NCBI GenBank assembly: GCA_023091665.1
Contig: JALJCQ010000009.1
Coordinates: 2,790,001 to 2,854,000, forward strand
DNA: 64,000 bases
Reading direction: 5' to 3'
From: Pythium myriotylum
Taxonomy: Eukaryota > Oomycota > Peronosporomycetes > Pythiales > Pythiaceae
Notes under the pieces: generated by a model
Seen by the model: only the letters and a program-made list of their open reading frames with translations
Database searches by the model: none
What the model was told of the DNA's origin: nothing
Shown: positions 50,249 through 59,567 of the stretch, piece after piece
Numbering within the stretch: position 1 is the stretch's first letter
How the letters are laid out: every line of letters begins with the position of its first letter
Made by a program: the position numbers and the translations under genes

Positions 50249-51444
50249 AGCGGTTGTCGATAATGGGCAAGATGCTGGGGACTGGTCCGGGGCGCGTCGG
50301 CGGCACTGGCACTGGCACTACGGGCGCGGGCACTGGAGCTGGCTTTGGCACTGGCGCAGGTGCTCCCACGGGAACCACCGGTGGTGCGTAGGCACCGGCC
50401 GATCCGTTCGTGGGCGATGGTCCAGGTCCTGGTGCCGGAGCCGTTGTCGCTGGAGCTTCCACCGACCCAGCGAGTGGCACGCAGTTGACTGTGAGACACA
50501 CAACAACAACAACAACAAGGATGTCAGTACATGGTGCCAAGGACACATCCACCGCTGCAGCTAGGTGCGCGCTCGAATGGTGGTAATGAGGCATGAGAGA
50601 ACGTACGCCAGTATTGCCAGTTGGAGAAATGCACCGCGAGCCACAAGAACTGCAGACGCTTGGCGCCGCCGCACTGCGCCGCGTCGATCTTCATGCGCGC
50701 CGGCAGCTCCTTGCCGAACGCCGCGCGGCAGTCCATGTTCTGGAGCACCAGCTTGTCGTCGCACCAGGCTTCGCATGGACCCTGTCGCGCCATCGAAAGA
50801 AAGAAAGAAAGAAAAACCACTGTCAGTCAGATCGATGCCCACGCACTCGAGTGCCAACTAGCCAGCTAGCTACGCTGCTGCTGCTGCTGCAGAGCGACGT
50901 AGCAGCACGTTTGCGCAGCTATGTAGCAATACAGCAACATAGCAACACAACTAGACAGCTAGACAGCCAGACAGCAACACAGCAAATCACGTACGAAGTG
51001 GTTGTCCTGGAAGCCCCATCGACCGGTGGTATGACCCCACTCGATCACGCCGTCCGCCGGCAGTGTCGCCGGGACGGCGTTGTCACCGCCCGTGAAGCCG
51101 CAGACGTTGTCGGTCTTGCCCGGGAAACGCGGCTTCATCTTGGGCTCGACCGCCTGGAAGAACTGGCGCAGCGTCTTGTGGCCGTTGGCCTGGAAGTACC
51201 TCCCGAAGAGCTGCGCGTTCTTCTGCGCGTCGCCACTCCAAGACTCGCCGCGCGCCGGCTTGAACACGTCGTTGCCGTTGATCTCGCCGACAAAGTCGAA
51301 CTGGAGAGGCTCCACGATGCCGCTGCCCGGTCGGATCTTGGCCTCGGGCTTGAGCAGTTTGCCGTGGGCGTCGACCGACTGGCACGTGAGCGCGAGCGCG
51401 AGTGCGACGAGTGTGGACACGGTGGAGATCTTGCTGATCGACAT
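49851..51444 (-). CDS. AA17-type LPMO-like secreted protein D
   Basis: Three exons, 50995-51444, 50607-50781 and 49851-50488 (introns 213 and 118 nt), give 420 residues. Signal peptide 1-26 ends SVDA before HGKLLKPEAK, leaving His1. NHFGPCEAWCDD spans intron 1, with the H-x-GPCE histidine; NMDCRAAFG, NWQYW and NCVPLAG follow. It is closest to copy B, including most of the catalytic part and the last residues (NKNLYAQYV). Its tail has NAYGGKTNDW, Pro/Ala repeats and a run of about 12 Asn encoded by a (TTG)n tract on the plus strand near 50206-50247. The opposite orientation to copy B, across ABC transporter copy 1, suggests that it arose with the inverted duplication of this region (inference). 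Confidence 0.84.
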
Positions 51445-51599
51445 GGATATGGGTGGGTTGGTCGGTTGGTTGGCGGTGTGGTCGTCGTGTACGTGAGAGT
51501 GTCTGGCACGTGGGGGTGTGGTGTGTGAGGGTGAGAAAGAGTTTGTGTAACCGTGTGGAGACGGTTGGACGTTGAGGGTGTGGTTGTGCCTGTGCGGGG

Positions 51600-51624
51600 G
51601 ACAGGAAGTTGTAGAGTGAGTGAG
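51600..51624 (-). promoter_or_regulatory. Shared 25-bp leader element of AA17 gene D
   Basis: The minus strand here is identical over 25 bases to 38761-38785 upstream of gene B. It lies 156 bp before the start codon. The initiator-like TCACTC suggests that it marks the transcription start. Confidence 0.5.
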
Positions 51625-51842
51625 TTGGTGAGGTATCGAGGGTTGGCGGAGACGCTCGAACCGTCGAGACTGGCGCGACAGTCGATGCTTCCAAGACCGT
51701 CCCGCATTCGCGTACGGTACACGGTCTATAGTCGAAGTGGCTCCAGATGGACGGAGTGTCGGTGTGGGCGTTCTTGGCGATATTGGGGGAGAAATCGTAG
51801 CGTCCACGTACTTGTTGTGAGTGATGTAGCAGCTGGACCTGG

Positions 51843-51865
51843 AGTGGCTCCCCGCAGGAGCCACT
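51843..51865. repeat. Short hairpin upstream of AA17 gene D
   Basis: AGTGGCTCC (51843-51851) and GGAGCCACT (51857-51865) form a perfect 9-bp stem with a five-base loop, about 400 bp upstream of the gene D start. Confidence 0.7.
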
Positions 51866-52599
51866 TTTCAGCGGTCGTCAACCATGGAGTTGATACTGGG
51901 ACCATGTGCTGATGTGTCCATGTGTTCCGTTTGGGGTCACTGCTCTCGTTACATCCTTTACACTGCTGTATGAAGACGAGGAAACAAGTACTTGGTAATG
52001 GCAAGTCGTACAGCCTATGGAGTGTGCGGGGGGGAGGCAGGTGGCTGGTTGTCGTCGCTGCCATGCAAACTTCGAAGGGTGACCAAAATCGAAGGTGATT
52101 CATGGACGAGGTTCTTTAATTTAGCGACCATTAGAGGATCGGAGTTGATTTCTGCACGCTAACTCACGTCGTTTGATGGAATGGGAGAAATCGTCGGGGG
52201 AGATCTACGTGTACTGTAGCTTCGTAGTGAGCAACGGGCATGATCATTGTAGAGATTCGGCCTCCTACGTCTCCACATCCCAGAGGCGTATGGCTCCACT
52301 ACATTGCAACAATGGGAATTTTCTTACAATTTCACGTGAAGCTTGTCTCTTCGACCGATCCCATCGCAATACCGTCCAGCTTCCTCTCAGTCGAGGTGGC
52401 AGTCGATCAAAATTGTCTCTTTCGTCTCATTTTTGTGCAAACAAATGGAGAAATCCAAGTTCTTTTTTCTGGATTTTAAGTATACGTATTTCTACCAATC
52501 AGATGCTCCCAATGGCCTAATGAGACCCAGGTGATCCTCTGCATTTCTCTCTCCTGCCCGCCCACGCGACCATCAGCGAGAGCGGCGACGCTGACGCAC
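51866..52599. other. Intergenic region, no gene seen
   Basis: No frame with convincing protein character. A 79-residue plus-strand frame at 52240-52479 is hydrophobic but has no motif that I recognise. The right end runs into the scrambled M96-like remnant. Confidence 0.5.
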
Positions 52600-52960
52600 T
52601 TCCCACGCTCGTCGTGGTCGAAAGCAAATGTGACGAGGCAGAAGTCCTCGTCTTCCTGGCGATCGCGAGGTCGGTCTCCACCAAGAGCTCTTGATCGCAA
52701 TGTGACGCTGCGAAAGGGTCAGTTTCGCCAGTTTCGCCTGCTTCCTCGTCGCCCTCACGGGTAGTGGCGCGCCCAGCGACCGCGATGATCTGTACCCTTA
52801 CCGAACTCGCAATCGAATACCCCAAGGCTTTGTGGCGGTTACACGACCGAGAGGGCCGCGTGCGCGTCCACCACAACGACAACTCTGATACTGGCACGAC
52901 AGCAATTTGGAATGGACTCGTGAGTGCCAAAGTGGAAGGCATGCATTCAGTTACTGGATG
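52600..52960. pseudogene. Scrambled remnant of an M96-like gene
   Basis: Two pieces related to 47787-49112 lie head to head. From about 52600 to 52775 the plus strand resembles the plus strand at 48050-48190 (GTCCTCGTCTTC, GATCGCGAGGT, TCTCCACCAAGAG, TCCTCGTC, CTCACGG), so this piece codes on the minus strand. From about 52780 to 52960 the plus strand itself is coding-like: GATCTGTACCCTTACCG, then GTGCGCGTCCACCACAACGA, then the gene's 3' end. A deletion of about 40-50 bp is also present in the second piece. No intact frame remains. Confidence 0.7.
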
Positions 52961-52971
52961 AACGAGTGTGT

Positions 52972-55900
52972 TTATCTCTTCTGGAAGTTGAGGAACCGAA
53001 GCGCGCCGAGCGCGAGCAGGCGGTAGAGCACAATGAAGGCGATGACGAGTCCGAAGTTCATCCAGATCTCGTCGTGCTTCATGAGAAAAACTCTCTCCAC
53101 GTACTCCTTGATGCTCAGGTTGGACGGCAGAGTCGGCGGCAAGTTCTTGATGTGATCGCAAGCGAGATTCGCAGTAGTGCCTTCCGGGCAGTCGCCGAAC
53201 ACGGTCGCCGACAAGATTGCGAGCGTGTACTTGTGTGAAGTGATGTGGTAAGCCCATTTGTAGGCGGTGGGGATCGCGCTCGCTGGAGGGTTGTAGCCCG
53301 AAAATAAGACGGAGACGGAGAGAAAAAACATTCCAACGGTGGAGGTCACTTCGATGCTCGGTAGCGCGTACACAAGCAATTGAGCCCAGTACGTTTGTTG
53401 AACAACGTAGAGCGACAAGTTCAGCCAGAAGAAGAAGAACCTCGCGGCACCAGTGAACCCAACAAGGGGGAAGAAAATGGCTGTGAAGACAAAGGAGCTG
53501 CTGAAGATGTAGGGGATCTCGATCAGCGACCCCGCGACGAAATACCACCACGCACTGTACGTTTGCGATGCTCGCTCGCGGTAGAAAGAGGGTCGCTCCA
53601 CGACTGTCACGGGTATCACACTGTTGAAAGAGACGATTCCCAGGAAGAGCGAGGAGTAGTACATGAGGCCCTGACCCGAGTTGATACCCTGGTATGTGTC
53701 GTACTCAGCGTCGACATACGTCAACCCGAAGACAATGGCGAAGAAGATCACGACCGCAAACCGCGTGATGTTGTAGGAAGGCGTGCGCCAGTACAACTCA
53801 CGGAAGCGTTGCAAGAGCAGTCTGGCTTGAGTGGCGTGGGTGGCTGCTCGTTTGTTGGTAAACTCGAGCGCTGGAACATCTGTCGACGGGCTGGTGATGC
53901 CTGGTTTCCCAAGTGTAGTCATGAGCTGCTGCTTCCTGTCGCTCATCGCAAAGACCTTGGCAAAGTCGACATCATTAGTGGCCGTGTTACTAACCCCGGC
54001 ACCGATCACCTCCAGCATCCAGGTCGCGGGGTTGTATCCAGGCTCGAGGCGCGGAACACCGTCGATTGCCTCGAAGTGCTGAATCAGATGTGTCGCATTC
54101 TCCCCCAGTTCGCCGAAGAAGACAGTTTCGCCTCCTCGCTTGAGCAGCAGCAGACTGTCAAAGACCTGGAAGACTTCCCACGACGGTTGGTGGATCGTAC
54201 AGAGCACCGTGCGTCCTGTGTCAGCAACCTTGCGCACTCCATCCATGATCATTTTGGCCGCACGTGCGTCCAGCCCGCTGGTTGGCTCGTCCAAGAAGAG
54301 CACACTTGGCTGCGCCGCTAGCTCCACGCCGATCGTCAGTCGCTTCATCTGTTCAACAGAACTGCCTCGGATGATCTGGTCAGCAATCGGACGCAGATCG
54401 AGAAGGTCCAGGCACTCCTCGACGGACTCGAGCTTTCTGTCAGCCGAGACGTCGGCGCTTTGTCGAAGAAATGCACTGAAGATCAGAGCCTCACGGAATG
54501 TTGCGGTTTCCGAGTGGATGTCCATCTGCTCACAGTAGCCGGTGCTGCGTCGAATGGCGAGATCAGTAGCAGGGTGCCCATTGAGCAGGATCTGGCCGCG
54601 GATCTTTCCTCCTGTCTTCCGACCAGCGATCACGTCCATCAGCGTCGTCTTGCCAGCGCCAGAGCTGCCCATCAGTGCCGTCATTGTACCAGGCTGTGCG
54701 AAACCAGAGATTCCCTTCAAGAGCTCGAGGTCTTCCTTCGGGTTGGTTGGGTTGGGCACCGAGTACCAAAGATCCTTGAAAGCCACAGTGACCGGAATGA
54801 AATCGTGGTGATAGGTAGTTGGCGGCGCTACATCCAAAGCCACCGAATCCTTCGCGCTGCGTGGAGTCTGAGCAAGTGCGAAGTCGACCCCAGTACTTTC
54901 GAGTGACTTCTCTCCTACGGATGGCGTGACCACGTTGTTCGTAGGATTGAGTGACTTTTCTTCTTCTCCAAGGGTGACGCGCTCCGGACTCTCGAATCGA
55001 ACATACTCGAGAACATAGAACGCCATCATGAGAAAGAGCAAGTACATGCCAATGAGCACCGCAAAACTAACACCGATCCATGCCTTGCCACCGTTCACGT
55101 CGAACAAGCTGAGCAGGTATGCGCCCGTCTGCTTGCCGTATGTAGCTTTATAGTCGATACCATCATAGAAGTCGACGTTGAAGCGATCACTCGTATACTG
55201 GTTGATAGCAACACCTCGTACACACCAAGTAATCGGGTTGATCCAGTACAACCAACTCAAGAAATCTGGGATCTGATCTTTCGATACGATAAACCCCGAG
55301 AAGATAGTGATCAGCATGATCGCGACCAGCGATGTCGGCGTTGCTGTGTTGAGGTTCTTGCAGATTGCCGCCATAAAGAAGAAGAATGTTGCGAGGACCA
55401 TGTTGGTCAAGAAGACGAGCGCGAGGAACACGAGGTACGACGTGAACACTGAGACGAAGCCGCACATCCAGTAGACGAAGGTGCCGAACACCATGGTTTC
55501 AAAAGCAGCGATTGGAACTTGAGCGACTGAGCCTGCGGCGACATATGCAGACGTGCGGTAGAGGTTGGCCCCACGCTGCTTGTAGAAGGTGTCGCGCGCA
55601 CCCATGTATATTGGCAACTGCAACACCTGACCGAGGTTGAGAAAGAGGATCCCTTGGAAGCTCACGCCCATCACAACTTGCACATTTCGAGGATCAAACT
55701 GCCAGAAGAGCGACGAGAGAATCAAACTCACAGCAAAGACCATGCACGCGCGCACGTAGATGTACTCCACATTCCGGAACGTGACCTTGAGCTGCCGAAC
55801 GGCCACCGTGGCGAGTTCTTGCATGAAGGATTGCTGAAACTCCGGCGTTCGGTGGACAATTTCTGTGCTTAGTGTTGGATCTCGGGGCTCATGAAGATCT

Positions 55901-56931
55901 CGCAGCATCGCTTCGTGGATCGACGACTTGGCGAAGAGATCAGCAAACTCACGTGCTGCTCGCGGACGCCTCGCGTTGATCGCGCGGGGCGATTCGTACT
56001 GTGTTTGTTGTGGGGTCCCAAGGTCACATAGAAAATCGGCTGCATCTCGACTCGGAGGACAGTCAAATCCGAGTCCGTGGAAGAACGGCATGACTTGTTC
56101 GCGAGGGCCATGGTACATAATGAATCCATCGTTCAAGATCAAGACATCGTCAAAGAGTGCGAAGACCTCAGGTGACGGCTGAAGCAGTGAGATGACGACA
56201 GTCTTACCCTGCAGCTTGGCGACGTCGCGTTGTGCCTGCACAATATCGAAGGTCGCGGCACTGTCGAGTCCGGTTGAAATTTCGTCCATAAAGACCACGG
56301 GTCGATTCCCGAAGAGCATCTCGCCTGTGGTCACGCGCTTGCGTTCCCCGCCAGAGACACCGCGCAGCGTAGCATCGCCGACCACCGTGTTCTGGCAGTT
56401 CTCCAAGCCGAGCTGTTGGATCATGTCCGCCGGACTCGCACGACTTGAGTGACTGCCGCTGCAGGCGTGGGCGAACTCGAGTGTCTCTCTGACGGTCAAC
56501 GTTGGGAAGTGGACGTCTCGTTGGGCTACGTACGTTGCGAGCTGCGGCAGCCGCTTCAGCACGTGACCACGCGAGATGCCGTTGTACGTGACCTCTCCGT
56601 CAAATGTGACGTTGCTCACCATCGGGAAGCGACCACTGAGCAGCTTCATGAGTGCCGACTTGCCCGAGCCCGGATGACCCAGCACGAGCGTCATGGTCGC
56701 TGGCTTGAAGATGCCGCTGACGTCGCGCAGGATATGCTTGGTGACACGGTTGCTGCTGGTCGTGAGGCTGCGAACTGCCTTCTTGAGGGCATTGGTGATG
56801 GTCGGCAGCTCATGCCTGGTGTCTTCGCCATCGCCGGCGAGCTGGATCTCGGCCGCGAGAGAGACGTTGTTGAATCGGATTTCGACCCCTGACAGAGGAG
56901 AAAGCTGGACCTTGGAGTCTCTAGAGACCAT
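52972..56931 (-). CDS. ABCG/PDR-type full-size ABC transporter, copy 2
   Basis: A 1,319-residue frame with the same domain order and all motifs of copy 1. A longer frame opens at 57006, but an excellent Inr+FPR match (56948-56961) puts the transcription start downstream of that Met, so MVSRDSKVQ at 56931 is the start. Differences from copy 1 seen in the translations: residues 5, 7, 8, 110, 140, 161, 170, 181, 204 and 209, and two near 716-720; the remaining roughly 600 C-terminal residues are the same, and the antisense frames there are also identical. K204E and D209N flank the NBD1 signature and Walker B region but hit no catalytic residue. Its role should match copy 1, with separate upstream control. 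Confidence 0.93.
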   Translation of the reverse strand: MVSRDSKVQLSPLSGVEIRFNNVSLAAEIQLAGDGEDTRHELPTITNALKKAVRSLTTSSNRVTKHILRDVSGIFKPATMTLVLGHPGSGKSALMKLLSGRFPMVSNVTFDGEVTYNGISRGHVLKRLPQLATYVAQRDVHFPTLTVRETLEFAHACSGSHSSRASPADMIQQLGLENCQNTVVGDATLRGVSGGERKRVTTGEMLFGNRPVVFMDEISTGLDSAATFDIVQAQRDVAKLQGKTVVISLLQPSPEVFALFDDVLILNDGFIMYHGPREQVMPFFHGLGFDCPPSRDAADFLCDLGTPQQTQYESPRAINARRPRAAREFADLFAKSSIHEAMLRDLHEPRDPTLSTEIVHRTPEFQQSFMQELATVAVRQLKVTFRNVEYIYVRACMVFAVSLILSSLFWQFDPRNVQVVMGVSFQGILFLNLGQVLQLPIYMGARDTFYKQRGANLYRTSAYVAAGSVAQVPIAAFETMVFGTFVYWMCGFVSVFTSYLVFLALVFLTNMVLATFFFFMAAICKNLNTATPTSLVAIMLITIFSGFIVSKDQIPDFLSWLYWINPITWCVRGVAINQYTSDRFNVDFYDGIDYKATYGKQTGAYLLSLFDVNGGKAWIGVSFAVLIGMYLLFLMMAFYVLEYVRFESPERVTLGEEEKSLNPTNNVVTPSVGEKSLESTGVDFALAQTPRSAKDSVALDVAPPTTYHHDFIPVTVAFKDLWYSVPNPTNPKEDLELLKGISGFAQPGTMTALMGSSGAGKTTLMDVIAGRKTGGKIRGQILLNGHPATDLAIRRSTGYCEQMDIHSETATFREALIFSAFLRQSADVSADRKLESVEECLDLLDLRPIADQIIRGSSVEQMKRLTIGVELAAQPSVLFLDEPTSGLDARAAKMIMDGVRKVADTGRTVLCTIHQPSWEVFQVFDSLLLLKRGGETVFFGELGENATHLIQHFEAIDGVPRLEPGYNPATWMLEVIGAGVSNTATNDVDFAKVFAMSDRKQQLMTTLGKPGITSPSTDVPALEFTNKRAATHATQARLLLQRFRELYWRTPSYNITRFAVVIFFAIVFGLTYVDAEYDTYQGINSGQGLMYYSSLFLGIVSFNSVIPVTVVERPSFYRERASQTYSAWWYFVAGSLIEIPYIFSSSFVFTAIFFPLVGFTGAARFFFFWLNLSLYVVQQTYWAQLLVYALPSIEVTSTVGMFFLSVSVLFSGYNPPASAIPTAYKWAYHITSHKYTLAILSATVFGDCPEGTTANLACDHIKNLPPTLPSNLSIKEYVERVFLMKHDEIWMNFGLVIAFIVLYRLLALGALRFLNFQKR

Positions 56932-57648
56932 TTCCAAGTTGGGAGGCAAATTGCAAAGTGAACTTGCTATGGACTGGGAGAGATCGACTGTCGTAACGTG
57001 CAACATGAAGCTCGCAACCGTTCGTCGCCTTGACCTTCCAGATGATCACCGAACCCTCATTCCAGTGATCAACCAGAGTCGTGGGTGATCACTCGAGACC
57101 GATTTTTGTCAACATCTTGGAACTCGGACGGGAGAGAACAGCACTCTGTCCCAAATCTCGCGAAGTGGAGTGTTTGTACTGGCGGACAAGAGGCGGCATC
57201 AAGCACAAACCGATTAGGCGGTGAATAAGCAAATGGGGGCAGCTCAAGTGAGTGGCTTCGGTTCATTAGAAAGATGAGTATGATCATCTTGAAAGGGTTT
57301 CAAGATTTTGACGCATTAGCAACGATGTAAACAGGCCTGAGCGTGATCTGGTTGGTTACGCGTCGTCAAGACGAAGCAGTGTACATGTGTCTGCTGAGGA
57401 CTGTTTAACTTCTAGCTGCAGTATTGATAGTCTATGAAAACAAGACCAACTCGTTATGTCGCAGGATCGCAAGAGCAGGTCTGGAGAGCTGGTTGTAGCT
57501 GTGGTCTTGCTCTTTTCGTCTTTGGAACCGTCCCAACTTCGACTGTGGACAAAATACACCGACCACCGCCAAGCCAAGCCAATATGTGTGCTGAGATATT
57601 CTGACTTGGATAGTCTGCACTGACCAATGTACAATCATTTCACATCTA
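56932..57648. other. Upstream region of ABC transporter copy 2
   Basis: No gene is seen. Near 57045-57090 the word GTGATCA/TGATCAC recurs in both orientations (GATGATCACC, AGTGATCAAC, GGTGATCACTC), which could be a small operator-like or hairpin region. The remainder shows no clear structure. Confidence 0.5.
56948..56961 (-). promoter_or_regulatory. Oomycete Inr+FPR core promoter of ABC transporter copy 2
   Basis: The minus strand reads TCACTTTGCAATTT, a full match to TCAYTYYNCAWTTT. It ends 16 nt before the chosen ATG at 56931, giving a very short leader. Confidence 0.65.
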
Positions 57649-57920
57649 CCCTCCAATGGGGTTTTTACACGTAGGTGACCTGAAACAGCTGTTTCGTTCA
57701 CCAAGGTGAACACGAGTGCACAGGGGTGACCACGAACTTAGCGTCGTTGATCTGTGATGATGATGATGATGCTGATGATGCTGATGAAGGTGATGAAGGT
57801 ACTCTCGATTCCCAGAGGTTCGCACACTTCACACAGGGTCACCCCTGTGCACTCGTGTTCACCTTGGTGAACGAAACAGCTGTTTCAGGTCACCTACGTG
57901 TAAAAACCCCCCTCCAATGG
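57649..57920. mobile_element. MITE-like element with 74-bp terminal inverted repeats
   Basis: 57658-57731 is the perfect reverse complement of 57837-57910 (74 bp). The spacer of 105 bp contains GATGATGAT-type triplets and no coding capacity. The direct repeat CTCCAATGG flanks the element at 57651-57659 and 57912-57920, which looks like a 9-bp target-site duplication (up to 11 bp if the ambiguous C residues are counted). Long terminal repeats plus a 9-11-bp duplication fit a non-autonomous Mutator-like element. No transposase is in the window. Confidence 0.7.
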
Positions 57921-58052
57921 TGGCACTGGGTGGAATTTGTAGTTTTAGCAACTATTGAGTAGATCAGACAACATACATGGACTTAGTTCTGGGTGAGGCG
58001 TTGCTATCTCGCTGCGAGAATCACCACACGGGAGACGTCTCTTCCTAACGAC
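57921..58052. other. Short 3' flank of the first Mpo1-like gene
   Basis: Nothing recognisable beyond the 3' flank of the minus-strand gene that ends at 58053. Confidence 0.5.
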
Positions 58053-58789
58053 TTACGCAGCACTGCCGACAAGGGGAGTGCTCTCGTCCGCGCCAAAGAT
58101 CTTGTGGAAGGCTTCCTTGCCGTGGAACTCGAGCACGTTAATCTTGACCTGGATCATCACGCGCTCGTAGAGGTCCTTGCGGTAGCCGAATGAGAAGAGA
58201 ACCTCCAGCAGCACGAACATCGGCGCGGTGATCAAGGCCTGGTCGAGGCTGTCGAGCAGCGCAGGCTTGCGGCGCTCGTACACGCCGTGGCCAATGAACT
58301 GGGCAATCCACGCGACGACGTGGATGGGCAGTGCGATCATCCAGGCCGAGACGCCGAGGTTTGTCGGGGCAGTCTGGGAGAGGTAGTTGGCGAAGACGTA
58401 GGCGCAGAACACGAGGAAAGCCCCGAGCGAGCCCGCACTGTAGCAGCCACCGCAACCACTCGTCAGCATCAAAAGCAATACAACGAACAAACAGCGCGGC
58501 CAACGTACACGTAGTCGAGCGCGATGTACCACGCCATGTAGACGACAGCGGCGAAGAAAGAGAGGTTGAGCACCAAGTACTGGCCGAGCGGCAGGCTCGC
58601 GAGGAACGCCGGCTGGTCAATGAAGGGCTTGGTCTCGGCGGCCATGATGAGCGCCGTGATGAGAATGGGCCAGATGCACGTGAAGTGGATCCACTGGTTG
58701 GTCTTGTTGTAGTGGTACGACATGTAGAAGGTCACTTGCTTCTCGAGGTTGAAGCGCTCGGCGATGCGTTCCTTGAGCGACGGCGCCAT
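58053..58789 (-). CDS. Mpo1/DUF962-family membrane protein 1 (2-hydroxy fatty acid dioxygenase-like)
   Basis: Two exons, 58509-58789 and 58053-58437 (71-nt intron, phase 2), encode 221 residues. The family signature is clear: MSYHYNKTNQWIHFTCIWP near residues 23-41 and HVVAWIAQFIGHGVYERRKP in exon 2, followed by DSLDQALITAPMFVLLEVLF. The histidines in these motifs are the expected iron ligands of Mpo1, the yeast ER dioxygenase that shortens 2-hydroxy fatty acids in phytosphingosine breakdown (family knowledge). Four hydrophobic segments fit an ER membrane protein. Compared with the other two copies it has a 20-residue-longer C-terminus (FHKIFGADESTPLVGSAA) and is on the opposite strand, sharing a 780-bp divergent promoter region with the second copy. 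Confidence 0.85.
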
Positions 58790-59567
58790 GGTGCTGATCG
58801 ACTTGCGCGCGACGCGAGAACTTGGCGACTACGCAGCCGATCGAAGCGCCGGACTCGCGGGAAGATGCGCGTTCTCGCGCGGCTGCGAGTTTCTCTGCAC
58901 AACCGGAACGGAGCGCATCTCCCATCTCGGCGCGGCGCCAGAGAAATGCCCAACGGCAAGTCTCAGCAGACCCAACAGCTCAGCTGAGCTGATGAGTATC
59001 AGATCTCATCCTCGCCAATCAAACGAAGAGAGCGTTTGCCATTGGCTGAAATGGGTCGTGCGTTCGCAATCCGGCATTTTTAGAGATCTGATTGGTGGGA
59101 AATCAAGTTAAATGCTTTTAGCTGCGAGATGGAGGACCCCAGAGCGACCACGTCGAGAAGGCGTGGAAGGAAGCGACGCGACGTCTTCAAGCGTCGCGAC
59201 CATTTCGAGCGCGATGGACGCGAAATGGAGAAATCAAAGTCAAACTCGCGCGCTCGGGAGGGTTCATGGGACCGCTTGAAGTTGGGCTCCCTTAGGGGCT
59301 GATTACCTAGTCCGTTTTCATTTTCCTCCAATCCTACATTTCTAATCGATTCATATTGACCAATCCATATCATCAATAAGTCAATTCTTCATACGATTGG
59401 ATAAATTATAATTCAGAATGAGCTGCATCGATTGGTCAGAATACCCCCGGCGTAAACTCGGCCGCGTGATTGTTGACCCGACCGTGGAGCTCTCCACCCG
59501 GCCCTCTCGACGCCCATTGCTCAAGTCGCCGCCTGCTTCTGCTTCTGCTTCTGCCTGCCACGCCACC
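58790..59567. other. Divergent promoter region between two Mpo1-like genes
   Basis: No gene is seen. CCAAT-type words occur on both strands near 59017 and 59040. An Inr-like TTTTCATTTTCCTCC lies near 59316 for the rightward gene. A frame extends upstream of the rightward ATG to 59418, but it is probably leader. Confidence 0.5.

Noticed and set aside
52240..52479. 79-residue hydrophobic plus-strand ORF
   Set aside because: No Met context, motif or paralogue in the window; overlapping frames are equally long.
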